From Imperialibacter sp. EC-SDR9 (lineage in GTDB: Bacteria; Bacteroidota; Bacteroidia; Cytophagales; Cyclobacteriaceae): DNA of 64,000 nucleotides. Shown here in pieces: positions 7,525 through 15,697 of this stretch (position 1 is its first letter; each line of letters starts with the position of its first letter). The notes beneath the pieces were generated by a model. It was not told the DNA's origin and ran no database searches. It saw only the letters and a program-made list of their open reading frames with translations. The position numbers and the translations under genes were made by a program. Location of the stretch: contig NZ_LR701573.1 in the NCBI RefSeq assembly GCF_902498805.1, positions 1 through 64,000 on the forward strand, in the 5' to 3' direction.

Positions 7525-8655
7525 ATGAAGAAACCATTTAAAGGAGGAAAAAAATTCTCCGACGATAAGCCATCTTTTGGTGCGGGCAAACGCAGCGAGC
7601 CAGGCAAGAGAAGCGATGACCCTAAAAGGTCAGGGCCTTCTGCGAGGCGCAAGGGGCCTGCTACCGGCTCTGCTGACGGCTCAGGCCAGCCGTCGGAAGG
7701 CCGGAATAGGCGAGGTTCTTCAGAGGGCACCAGCCGTCCTAAGAGGTCAGCAGGGAGCTTTGGTGAAAAGCCGACTGGTCATGTGAAAAGAAGTTCGCCT
7801 GACAATGCTACGGAAGGAGCGTTCGAAAGAACTTCCCGCTTTGCCAGTAAGCCAAAAGGTAAAGGTGCACCAAAAGGCCCAAGAAAGGGTGGAGCGGCTG
7901 GAAAACCCTTCAAACAGAAATACGATGAGAAGCCTGTGTCTCCCAATGAGCCAGTTCGTTTGAATAAATACTTGGCTAATGCTGGCATCGCTTCACGCCG
8001 GGAGGCTGATAAGCTGATTGAAGAGGGAAAAGTGACCATCAATGGTAAGGTGGTAACCGAGCTTGGGCTTAAGGTAGGGCCAAAGGACGTTGTGAAGTTT
8101 GATGGAAGAGTGATGAAGGCTGAGAAGCTGGTTTATCTGCTGTTGAACAAGCCCAGGGATTTTATAACTACAGTTACCGATCCGCAGAACAGGAAGACTG
8201 TGATGAAACTGGTGGCTAATGCCTGTGAAGAGCGGATTTACCCTGTTGGCAGACTGGACAGGAACACAAGTGGGCTGCTACTTTTTACCAACGATGGTGA
8301 ACTGGCTAAAAAACTGAGTCACCCATCTCACATGGTAAAGAAGATTTACTATGTTGAGCTGAATAAACCATTAAAGCCTGAGGACCTGGCTAAAATAAAG
8401 GCCGGACTGGAGTTGCAGGATGGCCCCGTTCAGCCAGACGACATTCAGATTGTATCGCCAGACTCGATAGGAATTGGCATCGAGATCCATGTCGGTAGAA
8501 ACAGGATCGTTAGACGTATTTTTGAGTACCTGGGCTACGATGTAGTGAAGCTCGATAGGGTGATGTATGGAGGGCTTACCAAAAAAGACCTTACCAGGGG
8601 CACGTGGCGTATGCTTACTAAGTCGGAAATTAATATGCTGAAGAACTTCACCTAA
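7525..8655 (+). CDS. rluB: 23S rRNA pseudouridine synthase RluB-type with basic N-terminal tail
   Basis: A 376-residue RsuA/RluB-family enzyme. Residues about 1-135 are a low-complexity Gly/Pro/Ser/Lys/Arg-rich tail (KKPFKGGKKFSDDKPSFGAG and similar) predicted disordered. An S4 RNA-binding domain follows (VRLNKYLANAGIASRREADK), then the catalytic domain with the Asp in YPVGRLDRNTSGLLLFTNDG and GRNRIVRRIFEYLGYDVVKLDR. The enzyme isomerises a 23S rRNA uridine near the peptidyl transferase centre. The tail is absent from the E. coli protein but occurs in several Bacteroidota homologues. The start at 7525 is supported by coding-like composition from the first codon. Confidence 0.9.
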   Translation: MKKPFKGGKKFSDDKPSFGAGKRSEPGKRSDDPKRSGPSARRKGPATGSADGSGQPSEGRNRRGSSEGTSRPKRSAGSFGEKPTGHVKRSSPDNATEGAFERTSRFASKPKGKGAPKGPRKGGAAGKPFKQKYDEKPVSPNEPVRLNKYLANAGIASRREADKLIEEGKVTINGKVVTELGLKVGPKDVVKFDGRVMKAEKLVYLLLNKPRDFITTVTDPQNRKTVMKLVANACEERIYPVGRLDRNTSGLLLFTNDGELAKKLSHPSHMVKKIYYVELNKPLKPEDLAKIKAGLELQDGPVQPDDIQIVSPDSIGIGIEIHVGRNRIVRRIFEYLGYDVVKLDRVMYGGLTKKDLTRGTWRMLTKSEINMLKNFT

Positions 8656-8771
8656 TTCAGCTTCACAGGCTTTAGAACCGCTGCTGCGTGGGAGCCATTC
8701 CGGTTCCTTGGTAACTTTTATGAATTGTTTTTCGGACTGCCGTAGGCCTGGAGCGTCGCTGGTCAACTATT

Positions 8772-8789
8772 TAGTATGCATGCATACTA
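8772..8789. promoter_or_regulatory. 18-bp perfect palindrome
   Basis: TAGTATGCATGCATACTA is its own reverse complement. It sits in the gap between rluB and tRNA-Phe, 31 bases before a small reading frame at 8821. Such a palindrome is what a dimeric repressor would bind. No regulator gene is next to it. Confidence 0.4.
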
Positions 8790-8873
8790 TTTTTCATAAA
8801 TCCTTTATATCTTCGAAATAATGAAAGCAAAGTCGGATGACTATCGCTGCGTGAAGAAGTGGGATGAGGAGGA

Positions 8874-8909
8874 TAGAAAAAGAAAATGCCTTCGCTAGCG
8901 AAGGCATTT
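8874..8909 (-). terminator. Intrinsic terminator after tRNA-Phe
   Basis: The perfect palindrome AAATGCC...GGCATTT (8884-8909, centre CT/AG) is followed on the minus strand by TTCTTTTTC. It lies eight bases past the 3' end of the tRNA. Confidence 0.8.
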
Positions 8910-8917
8910 AAGTGATG

Positions 8918-8990
8918 TGGTGCTGAGTGGATTCGAACCACCGACTCACGGATTTTCAGTCCGATGCTCTACCAACTGAGCTACAGCACC
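8918..8990 (-). tRNA. tRNA-Phe (GAA)
   Basis: On the minus strand the 73-nt sequence folds as a cloverleaf: acceptor GGTGCTG/CAGCACC with discriminator A, D-arm GCTC-AGTTGGTA-GAGC, anticodon arm with loop CTGAAAA (anticodon GAA), and T-arm GGTGGTTCGAATCCACT. The 3' CCA is not encoded. A promoter and a terminator flank it. Confidence 0.95.
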
Positions 8991-9006
8991 CTCAGAAATG
9001 AGAATG

Positions 9007-9037
9007 CAAAAGTATGGATTAAATGATTTGATCCAAA
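9007..9037 (-). promoter_or_regulatory. Promoter of tRNA-Phe
   Basis: On the minus strand TTTG (complement of 9034-9037), 19 bases, then TACTTTTG (complement of 9007-9014): an exact -33/-7 Bacteroidota promoter, 16 bases from the tRNA 5' end. Confidence 0.8.
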
Positions 9038-9075
9038 AACAATTTGAAAAATAAAGGAAACTAGCGACAAACAAC

Positions 9076-10410
9076 ATGACCTACCTTCCGCAAATTGCGT
9101 TTTTAGCTATTCTGGCCGTTGCGGGCTTTATGCTTTTCGGTCGAATCCGGCAGATAAGAAAGAATATTTTACTGGGAAGACCTCTTGATAGATCGGATCG
9201 TAAGAGTGAGAGATGGAAGACCATGCTGCTTGTGGCATTCGGACAGCAGAAGATGTTCAAGCGTTTTATTCCAGCCTTTTTTCATTTCTTCATTTATGCG
9301 GGCTTTCTCATCATTAATCTGGAGGTGCTGGAGTTTGTGCTCGATGGTTTATTGGGAACGCACAGGTTATTTGCTCCTTTTATTGGCAGCTTTTATGGAG
9401 TGGCCATCAATTTTTTCGAATTTCTTGCGCTGGCCGTTTTAGTTGCCTGTGTTGTCTTCCTGATAAGGAGAAATATTTTGAGGGTGGCGAGATTCGCAAA
9501 GCCTGAGATGAAAGGATGGCCTGCACTGGATGGTAACCTTATTTTGGTAATTGAAAGCATCCTGATGCTTGCGATACTGACTATGAATGCCACCGATCAG
9601 TTGTTGCAGACTCAATTGCCGGAGGCATATCATCAGACAGGCACTCTGTATATCAGCTCTGTGCTTATTCCATTATTCGACGGACTGAGCACTGGCACGA
9701 TGGTAGTTGTTGAACGGTTTGCATGGTGGTTTCATATCGTTGGTATTCTGGCCTTCGCTATTTATGTTACCTACTCAAAGCATCTACACATTTTCATGGC
9801 GTTCCCGAACACCTGGTACTCCAACCTCAATGTGAAAGGGAAATTTGAGAACATGGAGACGGTGACCAATGAGGTGAAGATGATGCTGGGAATCCAATCG
9901 GACCAGGCCGCACCTCCGGCAGAGGTAGGAAGATTTGGCGCCAAAGACATAATGGATCTGAGCTGGAAGAACCTGATGGATGCCTATGCCTGCACAGAAT
10001 GTGGTCGCTGCACCTCTGAGTGCCCGGCTAACATAACTGGCAAAAAACTTTCGCCCCGTAAAATTATGATGGATACGAGAGATCGGATGGAAGAGTACGG
10101 GAGTTTTCTTGCTAAAGGTGGCGAGCCTGGTGCAGATGGCAAGTCTCTTCTGGGTGACCATATCTCCAAAGAAGAGATCAACGCCTGTACCACATGCAAT
10201 GCCTGCACCGAAGCCTGCCCGGTCAATATTGACCCTTTGAATATCATTGTGCAGATGCGCCAGTATGTGGCCATGGAAGAATCGGGCTCGCCAGCCTCGT
10301 GGAACACTATGTTTTCGAATATCGAGAATAATTTTGCCCCCTGGAAGTTCTCGCCCTCCGACCGGTTCAATTGGGCCAACGAACTGAAACAAGAACCTTC
10401 AAAAGACTAA
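9076..10410 (+). CDS. Membrane Fe-S electron-transfer protein, NarI/HdrC-like
   Basis: A 444-residue protein. The N-terminal 260 residues hold about five membrane helices resembling the haem-b subunit NarI/DsrM (LPQIAFLAILAVAGFMLFG, FFHFFIYAGFLIINLEVL, FHIVGILAFAIYVTYSKHLH). A cytoplasmic domain then carries two 4Fe-4S motifs, CTECGRCTSECP (about 306) and CTTCNACTEACP (about 373), as in HdrC and GlpC. With the HdrB-like protein four bases downstream it should form a membrane complex exchanging electrons between quinone and an unknown cytoplasmic partner. In aerobic Bacteroidota there is no methanogenic role; lactate/glycolate-type oxidation or sulfur redox are guesses. The electron donor is not encoded beside it. 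Confidence 0.85.
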   Translation: MTYLPQIAFLAILAVAGFMLFGRIRQIRKNILLGRPLDRSDRKSERWKTMLLVAFGQQKMFKRFIPAFFHFFIYAGFLIINLEVLEFVLDGLLGTHRLFAPFIGSFYGVAINFFEFLALAVLVACVVFLIRRNILRVARFAKPEMKGWPALDGNLILVIESILMLAILTMNATDQLLQTQLPEAYHQTGTLYISSVLIPLFDGLSTGTMVVVERFAWWFHIVGILAFAIYVTYSKHLHIFMAFPNTWYSNLNVKGKFENMETVTNEVKMMLGIQSDQAAPPAEVGRFGAKDIMDLSWKNLMDAYACTECGRCTSECPANITGKKLSPRKIMMDTRDRMEEYGSFLAKGGEPGADGKSLLGDHISKEEINACTTCNACTEACPVNIDPLNIIVQMRQYVAMEESGSPASWNTMFSNIENNFAPWKFSPSDRFNWANELKQEPSKD

Positions 10411-10413
10411 ACA

Positions 10414-11211
10414 ATGGAGTATAAGATAGCAACCATGGCCGAAATGGCCGCCAAAGGAGAGTCGCCGGAAGTGTTGTTCTGGGTAGGCTGTGCCGGTTCT
10501 TTTGATGACCGTTACAAGAGAGTGACGACTGCCTTTGTTAAAATCCTAAACCATGCCGGGATAAAATTTGCAGTTTTGGGCCAGGAGGAGGCCTGCACCG
10601 GTGATCCGGCCAAGCGTGCGGGAAATGAGTTTTTGTTTCAAATGCAGGCCATGGCCAATATTCAGGTGCTTAATGGCTATGAAATAAAAAAGATAGTGAC
10701 TGCCTGCCCTCACTGTTTCAATACATTGAAGAATGAATACCCCAGCCTTGGCGGCGACTACGAGGTGATCCACCACTCTACTTACCTGCAGCAACTTATC
10801 AATGAAGGCAGAGTGAAGGTGGCTGGAGGGGCCTTTAAGGGTAAAAAGATTACTTATCACGACAGCTGTTATCTCGGTCGGGCCAATCAGGTGTATGAAG
10901 CGCCTAGAGAGGTGATTTCCGCACTTGATGCTGACCTGGTAGAAATGAAGAGATGCAGGACTACTGGCCTTTGCTGCGGTGCTGGAGGAGCGCAAATGTT
11001 TAAGGACGCTGAAAAAGGGAACAAGGAAATTAATATTGAACGAACGGAGGAGGCGCTGTCAACCGGTGCGGAGGTAATAGCCGCCGCTTGTCCGTTCTGC
11101 ATGACCATGCTGTCGGATGGGGTAAAGAACAAGGAAAAGGAAAGTCAGGTGAGAGTGCTTGATCTGGCGGAGCTTATTCTGGCGTCAAAACCTGACCTGT
11201 CAAATTCGTAG
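10414..11211 (+). CDS. CCG-domain Fe-S protein, HdrB-like
   Basis: A 265-residue cytoplasmic protein with two cysteine-rich CCG repeats. The first has VLFWVGCAGSFDD, EEACTGDPAKR (one Cys of the CCG pair replaced by Thr) and ACPHCFNTL. The second is complete: DSCYLGRANQ, CRTTGLCCGAGGAQMF and AACPFCMTML. In HdrB such motifs bind non-cubane 4Fe-4S clusters that reduce a disulfide. It follows the NarI/HdrC-like gene by three bases and is surely its partner. LldE and GlpC use the same domain for lactate and glycerol-3-phosphate oxidation, so the substrate stays open. Confidence 0.85.
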   Translation: MEYKIATMAEMAAKGESPEVLFWVGCAGSFDDRYKRVTTAFVKILNHAGIKFAVLGQEEACTGDPAKRAGNEFLFQMQAMANIQVLNGYEIKKIVTACPHCFNTLKNEYPSLGGDYEVIHHSTYLQQLINEGRVKVAGGAFKGKKITYHDSCYLGRANQVYEAPREVISALDADLVEMKRCRTTGLCCGAGGAQMFKDAEKGNKEINIERTEEALSTGAEVIAAACPFCMTMLSDGVKNKEKESQVRVLDLAELILASKPDLSNS

Positions 11212-11310
11212 ATGATTGGAACTTTAGTTTTATTGTAATTATTAGTAATAGCGACGGCTCGATTAGTTCATGTAGCCCCGGGCTTTTATATTTACTAAAA
11301 ATTATAAGGC

Positions 11311-11814
11311 ATGTTTATTCCTTTTGATCAGATGCAGGACACCAGCAGGTTGTGGGTGTACCAATGCGATAGATTCCTTACCGACGAACAGGTGGAGTGG
11401 CTTTCCGGTTCGCTTACTTCATTTCTTGATTCGTGGAAGGCCCATAACCAGCCGCTTACGAGTTCTTTTATTATAGAAAATAAGGTGTTTGTCATTATCG
11501 CAGTCGACGAAGCGTCTTATGGTGCTTCAGGTTGTAGTATTGATGCATCTGTTCACGAACTCCAAATACTTCAGGAAAAACTGAAAGTAGACTTTTTTAC
11601 AAGAGACACCGTGATTTTTAAAAATGGTCAATCTCTTGAAAGGGTTAAGCTGCAAGAAATAAAGCCAAAAGTAGTGAGTGGTGAACTGGAGGCCGATTCT
11701 CTGGTATTCAATACACTGATAAGTACAAAGGAAGACCTGAAAGTAAATTGGCTGGTGGCGGCTGGAGACACATGGTTGAAACGTTATTTTAAAACTGCGC
11801 ATACCTTTCAATAG
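11311..11814 (+). CDS. Conserved Bacteroidota protein often misnamed ABC transporter ATPase
   Basis: A 167-residue soluble protein. I recognise the family from Bacteroidota genomes by RLWVYQCDRFLTDEQ, ASGCSIDASVHELQ and AGDTWLKRYF. Databases often call it an ABC transporter ATPase, yet there is no Walker A, signature or Walker B motif, and no P-loop glycine pattern, so that label is unsupported. The conserved Cys and His of GCSIDASVH (about 72-80) look like a functional site. It lies between the Fe-S pair and the OmpA lipoprotein, an order I believe is shared across the phylum. Function unknown. Confidence 0.8.
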   Translation: MFIPFDQMQDTSRLWVYQCDRFLTDEQVEWLSGSLTSFLDSWKAHNQPLTSSFIIENKVFVIIAVDEASYGASGCSIDASVHELQILQEKLKVDFFTRDTVIFKNGQSLERVKLQEIKPKVVSGELEADSLVFNTLISTKEDLKVNWLVAAGDTWLKRYFKTAHTFQ

Positions 11815-11869
11815 GGACATTCGTTAAATTGAGTGTTTGAAGGTTGTACCTCGTTTAATAGTAGTTGTT

Positions 11870-13888
11870 ATGAGAAACACCTGTTTGGGACTAGTATTGG
11901 GATTGTTTTTTCTGGCTGGATGCAGTGTTTCTAAAAAAGCAGAAAAGTCATATGCCAATGCGGAATATGACGTTGCTATCGACCAGTATCAGACACTGGT
12001 GAAGAAAAATCCACGAGATCCTGATCTCAATTACCGGCTTGCGGAAGCTTACAAGAAGTCAAATAAAATTGGCCAGGGAGCGCCCTACTATCGTGCTGCC
12101 ATTCAGAATGGTATTGATGACGAAATGGCCTGGTTTGAATATGCTCAAGCCCTCAAAGCAGTAGGGAAATATGACGACGCTAAAGATGCGTTGAAAGACT
12201 ACTTACTGAAAGCTTCAACGCCATCTATCAAGAAGCTCGCAGAAGATGATCTGGCGAGCCTTGAGAAGCTTGATCTTTTGAAAGACAGAGAGTCGTACTA
12301 CAGGGTAAAAAACCTTGAAACGGTTAACACACCAGCTGCTGAATATAGCCCTGTTTACAATAAGGGCGACCTGTATTTCACCTCAAACAGAGATGGTGGA
12401 AAAGTGTACAAGGCCACTGGTACGGGTTTTACAGATATTTACAGTGTGAAAACAAGAGGTGCCGTTGTCGACCTCACCTCGCTGAAAGCCCTGGACCCGG
12501 TTATTAATGACCCGGGAGTTAACGAAGGGTCTGTTGCCTTTTCTTCAGATGGCTTTACGATGATTTTTGCCAAAGGCAACACAGGAAAAAGCAGTGATGC
12601 CGAGCAAATTAACTTGTTTTTTACCCGATATAGGAACGGGCGCTGGTCTACCCCAAGGCCCGTCAATGTCAATGAGCCTTCGTCGTGGGACAGCAGCCCG
12701 GCTATGAGTCCTGATGGCACCACTTTGTACTGGGCGTCGGACAGACCAGGCGGACTGGGTGGCAGCGACATTTATTCAGCTACCCTAAACAACCGGGGCC
12801 GTTGGGTGGATATCAGAAACCTGGGACCTGAAATCAACACAGCGGGTGACGAAGCATTCCCATATATGGCCGAGGATGGCTCGCTCTACTTCTCTTCCAA
12901 CGGGCATCCGGGGCTCGGCAGCATGGATATTTTTGTGGCCAAACGACAGGGGGGAGCGATGAGGGTAGACAACCTTGGGGCACCTGTCAACTCGGAAGGA
13001 GACGATTTTGGCTTGTTCCTTTTTAATCCTACGAGAGGCTTCTTTTCTTCCAACAGACCCGGTGGAAAGGGCGATGACGACATCTATACCTTTGTCAATG
13101 ACGACCCTAATTTGAAAATTATTAATTTCCATTTGGCGGGCACAACAGTCACACCAGGGGTTACAGGAACGGATGAGATTCTTGGCAATACCAAAGTGAG
13201 GCTTCTGGATGAAAAAGATGACAAGCTGATTAGCGAAACATTTACGGGTGATGATGGCTCTTTTAATTTTCAGGTTTTTGGAGAAGAAAACTATTACCTG
13301 GTTGCCGAAAAGCCAGACTACTTCACCACAAGGATCGACTTTAGCACTGTAGGTAAAACCCCTGACAGAAGCACACTTACTGAGCTGATCACTAACGTAA
13401 CTTTTGAGACAAAAATTCGACTCGAGAAAATTATCATGCAAAAGCCGATCGTACTGGAAAATATCTACTACGATCTGGACAAGGACGATATTAGGGCTGA
13501 TGCTGCAGTGGAGCTTGACAAACTGGCGCAACTCATGAGAGACAACCCTGAAATTGAAATTGAGTTGGCTTCTCATACGGACGACCGGGCACCCGACGAC
13601 TATAACCTTGATCTTTCTGATAGAAGAGCCAGGTCGGCTGTCAGGTATCTTGTCACTCAGGGAATAAATGCTTCTCGAATGGTGGCCCGAGGCTACGGAG
13701 AAACGCAACTCATTATCAAAGATGCACAAACTGAGGAGGAGCATCAGGTCAACCGCCGCACCGAATTCAAGGTGACAAAATACGATAAGTCTAAGTTTAT
13801 CATCGAAGACGAAGATCAGCCCGGCTCGCTGGAAGACGATGAGTTTGATAAGTATTTTAAACGAGGAAACGGGGGAGAACAACAGTAA
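11870..13888 (+). CDS. PorE-like OmpA lipoprotein with TPR and PD40 repeats
   Basis: A 672-residue lipoprotein. The frame opens at a TTG at 11837, but the ATG at 11870 begins a clean lipoprotein signal, MRNTCLGLVLGLFFLAGCS, lipidated at Cys18. Then come TPR-type helices (about 20-115), PD40/WD40-like beta-propeller repeats with SPDGTTLYWASDRPGG, YFSSNGHPG and FFSSNRPGGKGDDDIY, a carboxypeptidase-regulatory beta-sandwich (KVRLLDEKDDKLISETFTGD) and a C-terminal OmpA peptidoglycan-binding domain (ASHTDDRAPDDYNLDLSDRR). This order is that of PorE, which anchors the type IX secretion machine to the cell wall. No other T9SS gene is adjacent, so a paralogous OmpA anchor is equally possible. Confidence 0.85.
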   Translation: MRNTCLGLVLGLFFLAGCSVSKKAEKSYANAEYDVAIDQYQTLVKKNPRDPDLNYRLAEAYKKSNKIGQGAPYYRAAIQNGIDDEMAWFEYAQALKAVGKYDDAKDALKDYLLKASTPSIKKLAEDDLASLEKLDLLKDRESYYRVKNLETVNTPAAEYSPVYNKGDLYFTSNRDGGKVYKATGTGFTDIYSVKTRGAVVDLTSLKALDPVINDPGVNEGSVAFSSDGFTMIFAKGNTGKSSDAEQINLFFTRYRNGRWSTPRPVNVNEPSSWDSSPAMSPDGTTLYWASDRPGGLGGSDIYSATLNNRGRWVDIRNLGPEINTAGDEAFPYMAEDGSLYFSSNGHPGLGSMDIFVAKRQGGAMRVDNLGAPVNSEGDDFGLFLFNPTRGFFSSNRPGGKGDDDIYTFVNDDPNLKIINFHLAGTTVTPGVTGTDEILGNTKVRLLDEKDDKLISETFTGDDGSFNFQVFGEENYYLVAEKPDYFTTRIDFSTVGKTPDRSTLTELITNVTFETKIRLEKIIMQKPIVLENIYYDLDKDDIRADAAVELDKLAQLMRDNPEIEIELASHTDDRAPDDYNLDLSDRRARSAVRYLVTQGINASRMVARGYGETQLIIKDAQTEEEHQVNRRTEFKVTKYDKSKFIIEDEDQPGSLEDDEFDKYFKRGNGGEQQ

Positions 13889-14436
13889 TGGCGCTCGACA
13901 CTGTAAAGGTATTTTTACTCCCCACGGAGCCGGTCTATTCTCATATCCAAAAACTCAAGCTTCAGCTTAAGGAGAAAATAGGCAACTTTTTCTATTGGGA
14001 CTATGAGCCGCACATTTCCCTTATTTATCTGAAAGTTGAACAGGGTCACCTCGAGCCGCTTGTGCAGGCTGTTGAAAAAGTAGTGACAGGTGTTCTTCCT
14101 TTCGACATCTCATTGAATAAAATTACGGCACCCGGCAGGGGTTTGATTTTTGTGGATGTGGAGAAGTCACTCCCTCTAAGAGTATTAACCAATAGCCTTC
14201 ACCAGGCCTTCAAAGATTATCTGACTGGAGAGAAACCTCAGCACGAAGATTTTGAAAAATACCTGAGACACCACATCACCATTGGCAACTACATCAAAGG
14301 TGACAATTACGACAAGGCGATTAAGTTCCTTGCCAGTGCGTCTGTTCCCGATGCTTTCGAGTGCCGAAGAATTGTGATCTACAGGGAAGATCCCGAAACG
14401 AGGAAGAACATCCTTTTAAAGGAGTTTACTATCTAA
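13888..14436 (+). CDS. 2H phosphoesterase (2'-5' RNA ligase family)
   Basis: A 182-residue protein with the two HxT/S motifs that define the 2H superfamily: PHISLIYLKV (about 46) and HHITIGNY (about 131). Relatives hydrolyse cyclic phosphodiesters of nucleotides or RNA ends (ThpR/LigT). Its start overlaps the preceding lipoprotein stop by one base (TAATG), so translation is coupled. The substrate cannot be inferred. Confidence 0.8.
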   Translation: MALDTVKVFLLPTEPVYSHIQKLKLQLKEKIGNFFYWDYEPHISLIYLKVEQGHLEPLVQAVEKVVTGVLPFDISLNKITAPGRGLIFVDVEKSLPLRVLTNSLHQAFKDYLTGEKPQHEDFEKYLRHHITIGNYIKGDNYDKAIKFLASASVPDAFECRRIVIYREDPETRKNILLKEFTI

Positions 14437-14524
14437 TCATAATCTACAGCCCAGTCGCTCGCATGTCTTCAATTAATTGGCTAAAGAAGGCGAACAATTC
14501 TTGTGGGTCGCTTATTTTTGTCGG

Positions 14525-15697
14525 ATGAACGAGCGCTACCTGCAAAGAGGTGTGTCGGCCGACAAGGAAGACGTGCACCAGGCAATTTCGAAACTTGACA
14601 AAGGTCTTTTCCCCAAAGCATTTTGCAAGATTGTGCCCGACATGCTGGGCAATGACGCTGAATGGTGCAATATTATGCATGCTGATGGTGCCGGCACCAA
14701 GTCATCGCTAGCCTACCTGTATTGGAAAGAAACGGGCGACCTGAGTGTTTGGAAGGGTATTGCCCAGGATGCTGTCATAATGAATACCGATGACCTGCTC
14801 TGCGTGGGTGCCACCGACAACATTCTACTTTCCTCTACCATTGGACGTAATAAGCACAAAGTGCCGGGAGAGGTCATCTCAGCCATTATCAACGGGACGG
14901 AGGAAGTTCTGCAGCTATTGAGAGACCACGGTGTGAATATAGCATTGACGGGCGGCGAGACTGCCGACGTCGGCGACCTGGTTAGAACGATTATAGTCGA
15001 CAGCACAGTGATTGCCAGAATGAAGCGCTCGGACGTTATCACAACAGACGGAATAAAGCCGGGCAATGTGATTGTCGGACTGGCGTCCTATGGCCGGGCT
15101 ACGTACGAAACCAGTTACAATGGAGGTATGGGCAGCAACGGATTAACCTCTGCACGTCACGATGTTTTTGAAAAGGCTTATGCGGACAAATATCCGGAAA
15201 GTTATGATGCCGCTGTTGCAAGAGATTTGGTATACTCCGGAAAATACAAGCTAACCGACAGGGTAGCAGGCGTGCCGTTAGATATGGGGAAGTTGGTATT
15301 GTCGCCCACAAGGACATACGCACCGGTGATGATGGAGGTTTTTAAACACCACCGGGCAGCGATTGATGGAATCGTCCATTGCAGTGGCGGAGCACAAACC
15401 AAAGTACTCCACTTTATCACTGAGAACCATGTTGTGAAAAACAACATGTTTGAGGTTCCGCCTTTATTCAGGATCATTCAGGAAGAAAGTGGTACAGATT
15501 GGAAGGAGATGTACAAAGTCTTCAATATGGGGCATCGTATGGAAATATACACCGACACTGACTCAGCAGAGAAGATGATTCAAATTGCTAACAGTTTCGG
15601 AGTTGATGCGAAAATCATAGGTCAGGTGAAGGCCTCAGCCAGCCCGCTTGTGACGATTTCCAGTGCACATGGCACTTTTGAATACAGTAAAGCTTAG
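14525..15697 (+). CDS. purM: Phosphoribosylformylglycinamidine cyclo-ligase, Bacteroidota type
   Basis: A 390-residue PurM-like protein. It closes the imidazole ring of AIR from FGAM with ATP in purine synthesis. The ATP-binding glycine-rich part and metal ligands are visible: HADGAGTKSSLAYL (about 59-72), QDAVIMNTDDLLCVGA and ALTGGETADVGDLV. The C-terminal half has VGLASYGRATYE and SNGLTSARHD. The protein is longer and more diverged than E. coli PurM but typical of the phylum. The frame continues upstream to 14477, but MNERYLQRGVSADKEDVHQA at 14525 is the natural start. The 3' end overlaps the convergent acyltransferase gene by four bases. Confidence 0.88.
   Translation: MNERYLQRGVSADKEDVHQAISKLDKGLFPKAFCKIVPDMLGNDAEWCNIMHADGAGTKSSLAYLYWKETGDLSVWKGIAQDAVIMNTDDLLCVGATDNILLSSTIGRNKHKVPGEVISAIINGTEEVLQLLRDHGVNIALTGGETADVGDLVRTIIVDSTVIARMKRSDVITTDGIKPGNVIVGLASYGRATYETSYNGGMGSNGLTSARHDVFEKAYADKYPESYDAAVARDLVYSGKYKLTDRVAGVPLDMGKLVLSPTRTYAPVMMEVFKHHRAAIDGIVHCSGGAQTKVLHFITENHVVKNNMFEVPPLFRIIQEESGTDWKEMYKVFNMGHRMEIYTDTDSAEKMIQIANSFGVDAKIIGQVKASASPLVTISSAHGTFEYSKA

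Noticed and set aside
8371-8766. Minus-strand frame covering the rluB end and the following gap
   Set aside because: Most of it is antisense to the RluB catalytic domain and the remainder has no motif.
9784-10392. Minus-strand open frame opposite the Fe-S protein gene
   Set aside because: Antisense to the Cys-rich domain; its His- and Cys-rich look is only the reverse reading of that region.
12785-13882. A 365-codon open frame on the minus strand opposite the PorE-like gene
   Set aside because: It is antisense to a gene with clear domains, has no recognisable motif, and its existence follows from the codon bias of the real gene.
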